From: Myxococcales bacterium
Lineage (GTDB): Bacteria > Lernaellota > Lernaellaia > Lernaellales > Lernaellaceae
NCBI GenBank assembly: GCA_012517325.1
Contig: JAAYVF010000008.1
Coordinates: 1 to 64,000 of the forward strand
Direction: 5' to 3'
Length of the DNA: 64,000 nt
The notes under the pieces were generated by a model. That model made no database searches. It saw only the letters and a program-made list of their open reading frames with translations, and was not told the origin of the DNA. Below, in pieces: positions 52,774 through 61,802 of this stretch; position 1 is the first letter of the stretch, and each line of letters starts with the position of its first letter. Made by a program: the position numbers and the translations under genes.

Positions 52774-53427
52774 CTAATACACCCAGCCGAGCAGGCCCAG
52801 GAACACGAAGTTGGCGGCGGCGGCGAGGCCGTACAGCGACGACACGGCGATCACCCGCGCCTTGACGGTTCGCAGGGAAAGCACCAGCAAAATGGCCACG
52901 TAAAAATGGAAATAGCCGAACAGGAAGATCAGCCAGACGCCCTTGAAGGACAGGTTCCACCATTCGTATTCCCACACGAGGTGGCCGCCCAGGTTGAGCA
53001 GGCACTCGACGAACACGCAAAAGGCCGCGTAGGCGATCGCCCAGAACCAGCCCTCCGGCAGGCCGAGAATCTTCTGGTCGCGCGCCGGCGTCAGCGAATA
53101 ATAGAAAATGATGCCGGCGATGGAAAACATGAACATGATTTCGATATTCCAGCCCATCAGTGTGCGCAGTGCGGTATCGCCCGGCGTGGTCCAGACGGCC
53201 GAACGCTGCGTCAGGTGAAACACCATGCCGTTCCAGGTTTCGTTGACGAAGTCCATGCCGAACAAAGTGAGCCCGGCGAAGATCGCGTCCCAGTTGCCGG
53301 TTTGCCGGGCTTGGTGGATCTCTTTCACGTAGATGTAAAAGGTGATCGCCAACAGCGGAATGACGTACCACTTGAGAGTCGTCAGATCCCGCAACCCCAC
53401 CAACGCCTGGCGTGATGCTTCGGTCAT
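52774..53427 (-). CDS. Unknown polytopic membrane protein (217 aa)
   Basis: I do not recognise the family. About six hydrophobic segments are visible, with conserved-looking polar blocks DFVNETWNGMVFHL, WNIEIMFMFSIAGIIFYYSL and NLGGHLVWEYEWWN. Start ATG 53427 has AAGGGG 7 nt upstream, a strong SD. It is followed 86 bp downstream by the exported TPR gene on the same strand, and the sigma-54 regulator gene ends 95 bp upstream. Confidence 0.6.
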   Translation of the reverse strand: MTEASRQALVGLRDLTTLKWYVIPLLAITFYIYVKEIHQARQTGNWDAIFAGLTLFGMDFVNETWNGMVFHLTQRSAVWTTPGDTALRTLMGWNIEIMFMFSIAGIIFYYSLTPARDQKILGLPEGWFWAIAYAAFCVFVECLLNLGGHLVWEYEWWNLSFKGVWLIFLFGYFHFYVAILLVLSLRTVKARVIAVSSLYGLAAAANFVFLGLLGWVY

Positions 53428-53522
53428 GGCTTCGCCCCTTTTAGCGGATCTGGTGAATGGTCCCAATTGTCTAAATAGCTATAACATCGCGCCCGACGGT
53501 TGAAAATGCCGGCGCGTCTCCG

Positions 53523-55085
53523 TCACTTGCGACCATACGGAATGCCCAGCTTTTTCATCCGGCTGCGCAAGGTGCTGGGATTGATTCCCAGGATTTCCGC
53601 CGCGCCGCCCTTGCCGTGCACTTTTCCTTTGGCGAGGGAGAGTGCGTACTGGATATGGTCGGCCATCGCCTCGTCCAACCGGGCCGCTTGGGGCGCTGCC
53701 TTGCCGTTTTTCACGAGATCGGCATCGCCGACGGGTGTCAGACTTGGGAATTCCAGCACCGGTCCCTTGTTCAGGATCAGTTCCCGCTCGATCAGGTTTT
53801 CCAGCTCACGGACATTGCCGGGCCATTTGTGCTCCATCAGCCGCCGGAGGGCTCCCGGCGCCAGTGAGGGAGTTTTGGCGATCTTCAGATCGATCACCTT
53901 GCGCTCGATAAAATATTGCGCCAGGGCGGGGATGTCGGTTTTTCGATGCCGTAACGGCGGAATCAAAATGGGAAAGACATTCAACCGGAAATACAAATCC
54001 TCGCGAAATTGCCTGGCCGAGACCATATCCTCGATGTTGCGGTTGGTGGCCGAGATGATGCGAACGTCGGTTTTCAGGATTTCAGTGCCGCCGACGCGTT
54101 CGAATTCCTTGTTTTGGATGACGCGCAACAAATGCACCTGTGCCGGCAAGGGCAATTCACCGATTTCGTCGAGAAAAATCGTCCCCTGGTCGGCGCGCTC
54201 GAAGCGACCGCGCTTGCGCGCGATCGCCCCCGTGAACGCTCCCTTTTCGTGGCCGAAAAGCTCGCTGTCGATGAGGTTTTCGGGAATCGCACCGCAATTC
54301 ACTTTGATGAAGGGCCCGTTCCGGCGGGGCGACGCGTCGTGAATGGCATTGGCGATCAAATCCTTGCCGACCCCCGTTTCGCCGAAGAGCATGACCGGGC
54401 TGTTCTTCGACGCCACCTGTTCCACCATATCCATGACCGGCCGCAGACCCATGTCCACGCCGATGATCTGATCGCCGATGAGATGGTGGAGTTCGGCCTG
54501 CAGAAAACGATTGTCGTCTTCCAACATGGCTTTGAGTTTCAATACTTCCTGGTGAGTCAGGTAGTTGTCCACGGCGATAGCCAACGGTTCGTTTAGCAAG
54601 AGCAGCAATTGCCCGTGTTCCTCCGTATAATGGTTCAGACCGAAAGTCGAAACCTCCAGAAAGGCCACGTTTTTGCCTTCGATGAACAAACCCAGGATGA
54701 ACCGCGACATTTCGTTGATGAATTCGATCGGAATCCCCATCTGATCGTAATCACCAGATGAAAAGCCGATTTTCAGCAAATCATCTAATCCGTTGATCGA
54801 AGTGATAAAAGGCTTGTTTTCGACCAGCAGGCGGTCGACAAACTGCCGGGCGATTTCCGGAAGAGCCACAATATTCTGATGTGAGAATGGCACATCCATA
54901 TTGGTTGCACCGGCTAATAACTTCATCATTCCGACCGACGAATCATAGAGCAGCAGATTCATCTGATTGACGGGCATAAATTTCTGCAATAAGCGAAAAC
55001 ATTGATCCAACCCTTTTTCAATATCCAAAGTGCCGGTAATTGCCTTGGTCACCCGATGAAAAAATTCATCTTTGTCAATTGTCAT
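53523..55085 (-). CDS. Sigma-54-dependent enhancer-binding regulator, GAF-type (520 aa)
   Basis: Transcription activator of the NtrC/NorR type. The N-terminal 190 residues look like a GAF ligand domain, without a receiver domain, so it responds to a small molecule rather than phosphorylation. The AAA+ domain has Walker A GETGVGKD, the sigma-54 contact loop GAFTGA in ELFGHEKGAFTGA, Walker B TIFLDEIGE and NVRELENLIE. The C-terminus is a Fis-type HTH (AAEILGINPSTLRSRMKKLGI). It diverges from the barrel gene, facing three repeated 14-mers and a -24/-12 promoter. The 5' half is AT-richer than the surroundings. Confidence 0.92.
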   Translation of the reverse strand: MTIDKDEFFHRVTKAITGTLDIEKGLDQCFRLLQKFMPVNQMNLLLYDSSVGMMKLLAGATNMDVPFSHQNIVALPEIARQFVDRLLVENKPFITSINGLDDLLKIGFSSGDYDQMGIPIEFINEMSRFILGLFIEGKNVAFLEVSTFGLNHYTEEHGQLLLLLNEPLAIAVDNYLTHQEVLKLKAMLEDDNRFLQAELHHLIGDQIIGVDMGLRPVMDMVEQVASKNSPVMLFGETGVGKDLIANAIHDASPRRNGPFIKVNCGAIPENLIDSELFGHEKGAFTGAIARKRGRFERADQGTIFLDEIGELPLPAQVHLLRVIQNKEFERVGGTEILKTDVRIISATNRNIEDMVSARQFREDLYFRLNVFPILIPPLRHRKTDIPALAQYFIERKVIDLKIAKTPSLAPGALRRLMEHKWPGNVRELENLIERELILNKGPVLEFPSLTPVGDADLVKNGKAAPQAARLDEAMADHIQYALSLAKGKVHGKGGAAEILGINPSTLRSRMKKLGIPYGRK

Positions 55086-55111
55086 GTCTTTTCAATCACT
55101 TTTTCGTTTAC

Positions 55112-55174
55112 GCGATATTTCGTAATTTTAGAACAATTTACGAAATATCGCCAATGATTTTTACGAAATATCGC
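55112..55174. promoter_or_regulatory. Three upstream activator sites TTACGAAATATCGC
   Basis: Identical 14-mers lie at 55112-55125 (reverse orientation), 55138-55151 and 55161-55174 (forward). Each contains CGA....TCG arms. They sit about 54-130 bp upstream of a -24/-12 promoter and directly next to an enhancer-binding regulator gene, as enhancers should. Confidence 0.7.
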
Positions 55175-55227
55175 ATATTTTCATTGAAAATTTACATAAG
55201 ATGTTGATTTTATTGAAATTATAAAAT

Positions 55228-55243
55228 TGGCACACCCAATGCT
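55228..55243 (+). promoter_or_regulatory. Sigma-54 (-24/-12) promoter
   Basis: TGGCACACCCAATGCT matches TGGCACGNNNNTTGCW with invariant GG and GC at the correct 10-bp spacing, and misses only the G after TGGCAC and the first T of TTGC. It lies 57 bp upstream of the barrel gene start. Confidence 0.75.
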
Positions 55244-55299
55244 AATCAAACCGCCAGTTGATTTTGGTGTGAGAACAAAACAAACGAGGAGGTTTTACT

Positions 55300-55956
55300 T
55301 TGAAAAAGCAGCTTTTGATTCCTCTGTTGGTTCTGGCGGCTTTGTTGATGATGACCGGCAGCTCCTTTGCCTGGGGTGTAACGGCCAAGGACAATCCGTT
55401 CGCGGCAGGCAAATTCATGTTGAATCTGTCCAGCGGGCTCGACTTCGGCATGGGCACCGACACCTTCGAGCCGGAAGACGGCGATGAAGTCGAAACCGAC
55501 ATCGCCCAATTCGGAGCCGGCGTTCAAGGCGGCTATTTCATCCTGAAAGGCTGGGAACTCGGACCGGCGCTACGGTACGACTATCGGAGCGTCACCGACG
55601 AGGACGACAACATCACTTCCACCAGCGAGGCGTTCGCGGGCATTCAAACCGGCTACTACTATGCCACGCCCATCCCGGTGCACCCCTTCATCAATGTCGA
55701 AGTCGGTTACGATTATCAAGGCCTCAATAACGAACCCGATGAAGGCGACAGCACTTCCGACACCGCCGGCGGATTCGCCGTACGGCCCAGCCTCGGCGCG
55801 GTCTTCTTCTTTGCCGATGAAATCGCCCTGACGCCTTCGGTCTACTATCAATACACCTCGCTTTCCGGCACGGACGACACGAGCGGAACCGAATTCGATT
55901 ACGACGCGACCTCGAGCCGGTTCGGCCTCCAAATCGGCCTGACCGGAATTTTCTAG
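55300..55956 (+). CDS. Outer-membrane beta-barrel protein, OmpW/Omp-like (218 aa)
   Basis: A Sec signal peptide (about residues 1-24, ending SSFAWG) precedes a small barrel built of alternating strands, such as GVQGGYFILKGWELGPALRYDYRSV and VHPFINVEVGYDYQGL, with very acidic loops (EPEDGDEVETD, NEPDEGDSTSD). It ends with a hydrophobic strand FGLQIGLTGIF with terminal aromatic Phe, as recognised by the BAM complex. TTG 55300 follows GAGGAGG by 7 nt. It is the first gene downstream of the sigma-54 promoter. The function could be a porin or receptor for the effector or efflux substrate; not certain. Confidence 0.8.
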   Translation: MKKQLLIPLLVLAALLMMTGSSFAWGVTAKDNPFAAGKFMLNLSSGLDFGMGTDTFEPEDGDEVETDIAQFGAGVQGGYFILKGWELGPALRYDYRSVTDEDDNITSTSEAFAGIQTGYYYATPIPVHPFINVEVGYDYQGLNNEPDEGDSTSDTAGGFAVRPSLGAVFFFADEIALTPSVYYQYTSLSGTDDTSGTEFDYDATSSRFGLQIGLTGIF

Positions 55957-55990
55957 AGCGAGCGACTTTCAACCCCTTTTGTTCGTGGGC

Positions 55991-56144
55991 GGCACTCGTC
56001 GAAAACGTCAAGGTCGTTGCCAGGGGGCCGGTGGTTGAATGGATGAACCAATTCCGCACCGAAAGAACGGCCTTAATGCTGGTTTCAACTAGACGTACTT
56101 CTCGATCCTCCCTGTTTCCTTTCGACGAGTGCCCCCTGTTTTTT
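55991..56144 (+). other. Long-range inverted repeat followed by a T-run between barrel and tolC-type genes
   Basis: GGCACTCGTCGAAA (55991-56004) pairs perfectly with TTTCGACGAGTGCC (56120-56133). A TG then TTTTTT follows (56139-56144), before SD and ATG of the TolC-like gene. About 115 bp separate the arms, and the internal sequence holds a further GGTT/AACC hairpin. It may be an attenuator or terminator between barrel and pump genes, or the remnant of a small mobile element. Confidence 0.4.
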
Positions 56145-56162
56145 CCGCAAAGGAGAATCCGG

Positions 56163-57581
56163 ATGAAGCGGCGCTGGTTCACCGCTTGGGCGGTAGTGAC
56201 GGTCTTGATTCTGGCAGCCAGCGCCCCGGCGTTCGCCCTGGATCTGAAGGAGTGCCTCTCCCGGGGCCTGGCCCATTCGGATCGGGTTTTGGCCGCGCGG
56301 GCGGAAATGGAGCAACGCGATCAGGAGCGTTATGCCGCGGCGACCCGTTTTCTACCGCAGGTCACCCTGCAGGCGCACCAAACCTGGCTGGATGTTCACG
56401 ATACCATGCCGGACATGTCGCTGACGCTGCCTGCCGGATTGCCGGCGGAGCAGGCGGCCCTTTTCGGTTCGATGCTGGGCCAGATCGACTTCAACGCCTT
56501 TACGGCGGTGCCCGATCACGACAACGATTTGACATTGCAGGCTTATCAACCGCTGACGCAAATACCGCGCCTCGCGTTGTACGACCGAATGGCGAGCAAC
56601 ACGGCCGAAGCGGCCCGTTTGGGCTATCGGGCGACCCGGGATCGGATCGCGCTCTATCTGGCCATGAATTACTTTCAGGCGCTGATCGCCGAAAAGAAAA
56701 CCGCGACGCTCGAACAGGCGCTGGCGCGCGTCGAGCGATTGGAAACCGATGCCCAGGCAATGAAAACGCAAGGCCTGATCACCAAGGCCGATCTATTGAA
56801 AATCCAAATGAGCCGCAGCGAAGTGGCGCTGCAACTGAAGCAGGCCCGCAGCGACGAAGCCTACGCCAAGTCCTACCTCGCCAAACTGCTGGATCTGCCG
56901 CTCGCGGAGATTGAACTGCGCGATCCGCCGACCGCCCTGGCGGATCACCGTGAACTCGCGTGGCACCTCGAACAGGGCGAACGAGATCGGCCGGAAATCC
57001 AGCTTACCCGGCTGCAGGAGAAGATCGCCCGGGAAAATCGTGCCGCCTCCTATCTTCAACTGCTGCCGGATGTCGGCGCCGTCGCCGCCGCAAACTGGAA
57101 CGACGACGGCCTGGACACGACGCCGGACCGAACGTACTCGGCGGGATTCGTGCTGACCTGGAATTTCTGGGGCCTGGGAGGCGACGTGCTCCAGTCCCGC
57201 GCGACTGCCTACGCGGCCGAGAAGACGATGCACGAAGCGCGCGGGACGCGGATCGACTTGCAGATGTCGATCGAGAAGGCCTGGCGCGACGCCAATCTGG
57301 CCCGGGAATCCGTCGAAACCAATCGGCAGGTTCTCGCCCAGGCGGAAGAGAATTTCCGGATCGAACAAAACCGCTACCGGGTCGGTCAGACCACGACCAC
57401 CGACCTGCTCGGCGCCCAGACGCAACTGACCTCGGCGCAGACCGGTTACGACGCCGCCAGCTACCTGGCGGTGCTGGCCGACGCCTCGCTGGCCGCCGCG
57501 ATCGGCGAAATACCTTTCCAGAATTTGCGGCAGGCCGACGATGCCCCGGCAGCCGCTCTCCCCAGCCGCGATCGGGAATAA
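56163..57581 (+). CDS. TolC-family outer-membrane efflux protein (472 aa)
   Basis: The signal peptide (ends APAFAL) is followed by two repeats of the TolC/OEP fold: LDLKECLSRGLAHSDRVLAARAEMEQRDQERYAAATRFLPQVTL and the second half around LQMSIEKAWRDANLARESVETNRQVLAQAEENFRIEQNRYRVGQTTTTDLLGAQTQL, the classic C-terminal OEP signature. AAAGGAGAATCCGG precedes ATG 56163. Outer-membrane channel of the tripartite pump encoded next. Confidence 0.9.
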   Translation: MKRRWFTAWAVVTVLILAASAPAFALDLKECLSRGLAHSDRVLAARAEMEQRDQERYAAATRFLPQVTLQAHQTWLDVHDTMPDMSLTLPAGLPAEQAALFGSMLGQIDFNAFTAVPDHDNDLTLQAYQPLTQIPRLALYDRMASNTAEAARLGYRATRDRIALYLAMNYFQALIAEKKTATLEQALARVERLETDAQAMKTQGLITKADLLKIQMSRSEVALQLKQARSDEAYAKSYLAKLLDLPLAEIELRDPPTALADHRELAWHLEQGERDRPEIQLTRLQEKIARENRAASYLQLLPDVGAVAAANWNDDGLDTTPDRTYSAGFVLTWNFWGLGGDVLQSRATAYAAEKTMHEARGTRIDLQMSIEKAWRDANLARESVETNRQVLAQAEENFRIEQNRYRVGQTTTTDLLGAQTQLTSAQTGYDAASYLAVLADASLAAAIGEIPFQNLRQADDAPAAALPSRDRE

Positions 57582-57591
57582 GGAGAAAATC

Positions 57592-58704
57592 ATGAAATCG
57601 CTGTTTCGCTTGTTGCCGCTGCTGTTGGCGCTACTGGCCCTGACGGCGGCCGGTTGTCGATCGTCCGCTGCTTCTCGCGAAAACTCCGGAGCGGCCGGCG
57701 CCGCCGAAAAAGAAACCGCGGGGCCGGCCGTGGCGGTCCAGAAACTCGGCGCGAACGAAGCGGTCCCGGCGATCACGGCCTCCGGCACGGCGCTGCCCTT
57801 GCGCGACAGTCTGCTCGGCAGCGAGGTCAACGGCAAAATCACCCAAATCGTCGTAGCGCGCGGCCAGGCCGTCAAACGCGGCCAGATTCTAATGCGATTG
57901 AACCCGGAGGCGTTCCAATTGGGCGTCGAACAGGCGCAATCTGCATACGACGCCGCCGCAATCGCGGCCGACCAACTGCAACGCGATTACGAGCGTTATG
58001 AAACGTTGCGCCGGGATGAATCCATTTCGGAAGTCGCGTTTGAGGCAATACGGCTACAACAGCAACAAGCCCTCGCCCGCCGGACGATGGCCGCCGCCGC
58101 CCTGAAAAGCGCGAAAAAATCGCTCGGCGACAGCATCCTCACCGCGCCTTACGACGGCGTCGTCACGCAAATTTTGAAGGAAGTCGGCGAAACCGTGACC
58201 CTCATGCCGCCGACTCCTCTATTACGCCTGGTCGATCTGTCGGCGCTCGAGGTGCAGATTTTCCTGCCCGAAAACGACGGCCGATTCGTGCTTCCCGATC
58301 AGGAGGCGACGGTGCGCGTGGAAAGTATTGGCTTGGAAACGACCGGCCGCGTGGTCTTCGTTTCCAGCCAACTGCAACCCGGAACCCAATCTTTCGAAGT
58401 TCGCCTGCGAATCGAGAACCCCGAAAACCGCATCCGGGCCGGTTCGTTCGTGAGCGTAACGATCCCGCGCCGATTGCCGGACGGCGCGGTGCTCGTCCCG
58501 GCGACGGCGATCGGCCAGGAGCCGAACGGGCGGTCCTTCGTAGTCGTCGAGGAAGACGATGAGTTCGTCAAAACACCGGTCACGCCCGGCATCGTCATCG
58601 GCGACCGTGTTTTGATCGAGGAGGGCTTGCCCCGCGATGCGACGATTGCCGCCACGGCGGCCGCGCTGAACCAGCCGGCAAACGGCAAGGCCGGGCGGCC
58701 TTGA
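57592..58704 (+). CDS. RND efflux periplasmic adaptor, lipoprotein (370 aa)
   Basis: A lipoprotein signal (LTAAGC with Cys about 20) is followed by the membrane-fusion fold: GEVNGKITQIVVARGQAVKRGQILMRL is the lipoyl/barrel block, a coiled hairpin with many Gln/Ala, then APYDGVVTQILKEVGETV and LRIENPENRIRAGSFVSVTIP. It links the RND pump to the TolC channel. AAGGAG precedes ATG 57592, 10 bp after the tolC-type stop. Confidence 0.9.
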   Translation: MKSLFRLLPLLLALLALTAAGCRSSAASRENSGAAGAAEKETAGPAVAVQKLGANEAVPAITASGTALPLRDSLLGSEVNGKITQIVVARGQAVKRGQILMRLNPEAFQLGVEQAQSAYDAAAIAADQLQRDYERYETLRRDESISEVAFEAIRLQQQQALARRTMAAAALKSAKKSLGDSILTAPYDGVVTQILKEVGETVTLMPPTPLLRLVDLSALEVQIFLPENDGRFVLPDQEATVRVESIGLETTGRVVFVSSQLQPGTQSFEVRLRIENPENRIRAGSFVSVTIPRRLPDGAVLVPATAIGQEPNGRSFVVVEEDDEFVKTPVTPGIVIGDRVLIEEGLPRDATIAATAAALNQPANGKAGRP

Positions 58705-58745
58705 TGCCGGCCCGGCGAGAAAACGATTTAACGAAGGGATCGCCA

Positions 58746-61700
58746 ATGTCGTGGATCGAAATTTGCATTCGTCACCCCGTATTCACCAGTATGATGATTG
58801 CGGCCATCTTCGTGTTCGGTATCGCTTCCTATCCCGAAATCGGCCTGGACATGCTGCCGAATGTCGATACACCGATTGTGACCGTCACGACGATCTATCC
58901 CGGCGCCGATCCCGAATCGGTGGAAAAAGAGATTTCGGAAAAAATCGAGGATGCCCTCAGCAACGTCGCCGGCATCAAGACCATGCGGTCGATCAGCGTC
59001 GAAAACGTCTCGCAATTGATCGTCGAGTTCGAACTGGAAGTGAAGATCGACAGCGCGATCCAGGATGTCCGCGATCAGATCGCCCGCCTGGTGACCCAAC
59101 TGCCCTCCGATGCCGAAACGCCCATCATCACCAAGGTCGATCCCGGCTCGTTCCCGATTCTGACCCTGACGGTCAGCGGCCCGGCATCCGTCGGCGAACT
59201 GACGCACTATACGAGCGAAACCATTAAAAAGACCTTGCAAAACGTGCCGGGCGTCGGCTCGGTGGACATCGTCGGCGGCCAGGAACGGGAAATTCACGTG
59301 TTCTTGGATCCCTTCCGTCTGCAATCGCGCAACTTGGCCGTCACCGATGTGATCGGCGCGCTGGCCGCCAACAATCTCGATTTCCCGGGCGGTGCAATCA
59401 CCACCGCCGAACGGGAATTGTCGGTCAAGGTGCTGAGCCGGTTCGCCACTTTGGATGAAATCCGCAATTTGAAAATCGTGGAAATCGCCGGCCAGCCGAT
59501 CTTTCTGGGCGATCTGGGCCGAGTCGAGGACGGCGTCGAGGAACGCCGCACCGCCGCCCAATGGAACGGCACCAACGCCGTCGCCCTGGTGATCCGCAAA
59601 CAATCCGGCACCAATACCATCGAGGTCGGTCAGGCAATCAAAAAACGCCTGGCCGAAATTGAACAAAGCCTTCCGGCGGGATGGGAAGCGCGGGTGGCGG
59701 TGGACCAGACCCTTTCCATCCGGGCCATCTTCGAAAGCGTTCGCTTTGACCTGCTGTTCGGTGGCGTGCTGGCGATTCTGATCGTTTTTGTTTTTCTGCG
59801 CAGTCCGCGCTCCACGCTGATCGCGGCCTTGGCGATCCCGACCTCGATCATCGGCACCTTCATTTTCATTCGGGCCATGCATTTCACCTTCAATACCCTG
59901 ACCATGGTCGCGCTTTCGCTGTCGATCGGCATCCTGATCGACGACGCCATCGTCATGCTGGAAAACATCTACCGGCACCTGGAAAAAGGCTTGCCGGCGC
60001 GCGAAGCGGCGGTCCGCGGCGCCAAGGAAATCGGCATGGCGATTCTGGCCACCACGCTGACCATCGTCGCGGTCTTCCTGCCGGTGGCTTTCATGAAGGG
60101 TTTGATCGGCCGTTTCTTCAACCAATTCGGCCTGACGGTATCCGTCGCGGTGCTGTTGTCGCTTTTTGTCTCCTTTACCCTGACGCCGATGTTGTGCGCG
60201 CGTTTTCTGCGACCGCCCCGCCCTCACGCCATCTACGCACGCATTGAAAGCGTACTGCTGGCGCTGGACCGGAATTACCGGCGCTTGATCGGCTGGGCGT
60301 TGGACCACCGGAAAGCGACGATCGCCATCGCCGTGAGCGTTTTCCTCCTCAGCCTGGGCTCGATCTTCCTGCTCAACACCACCCTGTCCGCCACCACTGA
60401 TTTGGATATGATCCTGGTCCGCGTCAAACTGCCGATCGGTTCGTCCTTGGAGAAAACCGAAACCTACGCCGCGGCGATCGCCGCAAAAATCCGGGAAAAC
60501 AAATCGGTCGTTTCCACCATGCTGACGGTTGGGGCCGATGCGCAAAAGAAACAGAATCAGGCGGAAATCACCGTCGGCCTCGTGCCGAAAAACGAACGGA
60601 AAGAATCTCTCCTGAAAATCATCCCCGCGATTCAGGCCCTGACCGCACAATTTCCCGCGGCGGAACTCTACGTGTCGCCGAAAGACATCATGGATACGGG
60701 GGACGTCGCGGTTCATATGAATCAAGTCGAATACAGCCTGAAGGGGCATGATCTGGCCGCCCTCGACGATTTCAGCCGGCGTCTGGTGGACCGCCTGCGC
60801 GGCACGCCGGGCCTGACCGACTTCGAAACCACTTACGAAAAAAACCGGCCCGAGGTGAAGCTTCTGGTCGATCGGGAAAAGGCGGCACATCTAGGAGTCG
60901 CTTCGTACACGATCGGGCAAACGGTCAATGCCTTGGTCGGCGGCATCGAGGCGTCCAAATATCGGATCGGAGGCGACGATTACGAAATCCGCGTGCGCCT
61001 GGACGAGGCGGCGCGGCAAAACCCCGCGCAATTGGCCAATCTTCAGGTGCGCAACCAACACCATTCCCTGGTAGCGCTTTCTTCCATCGCCCGGATCGAA
61101 AACGGTTTCGGACCGACGCAGATCGACCGCGAGGATCGCTTGCGCAAAATCGACGTGAAGGTCGGTTTCGATTCGACCATGCCGATGGGCAAAGCCATTA
61201 AGCTGATTCAGGCCGCCGCCGATTCGCTGCCGCATCCGGGAATCGTCACCTCGGTCGGCACCCTCGCGAAGGTCATGGGCGAATCCTTTCAGTCGATGTA
61301 CCTCGCCCTGCTGCTCGCCGTGCTCATCATTTACATGGTGTTGGCCAGCCAGTTCGATTCGTACATTCACCCGCTGACGATCATGATCGCCCTGCCGCTT
61401 TCGTTGCCGGGGGCGTTGGGCGCGTTGCTGCTTTCCGGCGACAACTTGAGCATCTTTGCCATGATCGGCGTCATTATGCTGATGGGCTTGGTGACAAAAA
61501 ACGCGATTTTGCTCGTCGATTACACCAATGTGCTGCGCCGCCGCGACGGAATGGAAATGAAAGCCGCCTTGTTGCAGGCCGGCCCGACTCGGCTGCGTCC
61601 GATCCTGATGACCACCGCCGCCATGGTTTTCGGCATGTTGCCGATTGTGTTGAGCAACGGCTATGGCGCCGAAATGCGCTCGTCGATGGGCGTCTGCGTC

Positions 61701-61802
61701 ATCGGCGGCCTGTTGGTTTCAACGCTGCTGACCCTGGTAGTGGTGCCGGTCATCTATTCGCTGTTGGATCGCTTCGACCGAACGTTACACCGCCGCGCGT
61801 AA
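58746..61802 (+). CDS. RND (HAE1/AcrB-like) efflux transporter (1018 aa)
   Basis: Inner-membrane proton-driven exporter. The start MSWIEICIRHPVFTSMMIAAIFVFG is a normal family N-terminus with TM1. The proton-relay acidic residues lie in LSIGILIDDAIVMLENIYRHLEKG, and the second repeat has LLALLLAVLIIYMVLASQFDSYIHPLTIMIALPLSLPGALGALL and GLVTKNAILLVDYTN. Two periplasmic loops of normal length. AAGGGAT precedes ATG 58746. With the adaptor and TolC genes it forms a complete tripartite pump. Substrate cannot be read from sequence. Confidence 0.93.
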   Translation: MSWIEICIRHPVFTSMMIAAIFVFGIASYPEIGLDMLPNVDTPIVTVTTIYPGADPESVEKEISEKIEDALSNVAGIKTMRSISVENVSQLIVEFELEVKIDSAIQDVRDQIARLVTQLPSDAETPIITKVDPGSFPILTLTVSGPASVGELTHYTSETIKKTLQNVPGVGSVDIVGGQEREIHVFLDPFRLQSRNLAVTDVIGALAANNLDFPGGAITTAERELSVKVLSRFATLDEIRNLKIVEIAGQPIFLGDLGRVEDGVEERRTAAQWNGTNAVALVIRKQSGTNTIEVGQAIKKRLAEIEQSLPAGWEARVAVDQTLSIRAIFESVRFDLLFGGVLAILIVFVFLRSPRSTLIAALAIPTSIIGTFIFIRAMHFTFNTLTMVALSLSIGILIDDAIVMLENIYRHLEKGLPAREAAVRGAKEIGMAILATTLTIVAVFLPVAFMKGLIGRFFNQFGLTVSVAVLLSLFVSFTLTPMLCARFLRPPRPHAIYARIESVLLALDRNYRRLIGWALDHRKATIAIAVSVFLLSLGSIFLLNTTLSATTDLDMILVRVKLPIGSSLEKTETYAAAIAAKIRENKSVVSTMLTVGADAQKKQNQAEITVGLVPKNERKESLLKIIPAIQALTAQFPAAELYVSPKDIMDTGDVAVHMNQVEYSLKGHDLAALDDFSRRLVDRLRGTPGLTDFETTYEKNRPEVKLLVDREKAAHLGVASYTIGQTVNALVGGIEASKYRIGGDDYEIRVRLDEAARQNPAQLANLQVRNQHHSLVALSSIARIENGFGPTQIDREDRLRKIDVKVGFDSTMPMGKAIKLIQAAADSLPHPGIVTSVGTLAKVMGESFQSMYLALLLAVLIIYMVLASQFDSYIHPLTIMIALPLSLPGALGALLLSGDNLSIFAMIGVIMLMGLVTKNAILLVDYTNVLRRRDGMEMKAALLQAGPTRLRPILMTTAAMVFGMLPIVLSNGYGAEMRSSMGVCVIGGLLVSTLLTLVVVPVIYSLLDRFDRTLHRRA

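Noticed and set aside
50531-53371. Apparent 946-codon protein reading through the unknown membrane protein gene into the TPR gene
   Set aside because: The upstream part is a shadow of the 52774-53427 gene; the TPR protein has its own signal peptide at 52687.
55112-55174. CRISPR-like direct repeats
   Set aside because: Only three 14-mers, one inverted, with 10-12 bp spacers; they fit activator binding sites near a sigma-54 promoter.
58728-60890. A 720-codon antisense frame opposite the RND gene
   Set aside because: No domain, composition like other high-GC shadow frames, and the RND gene on the plus strand is complete.
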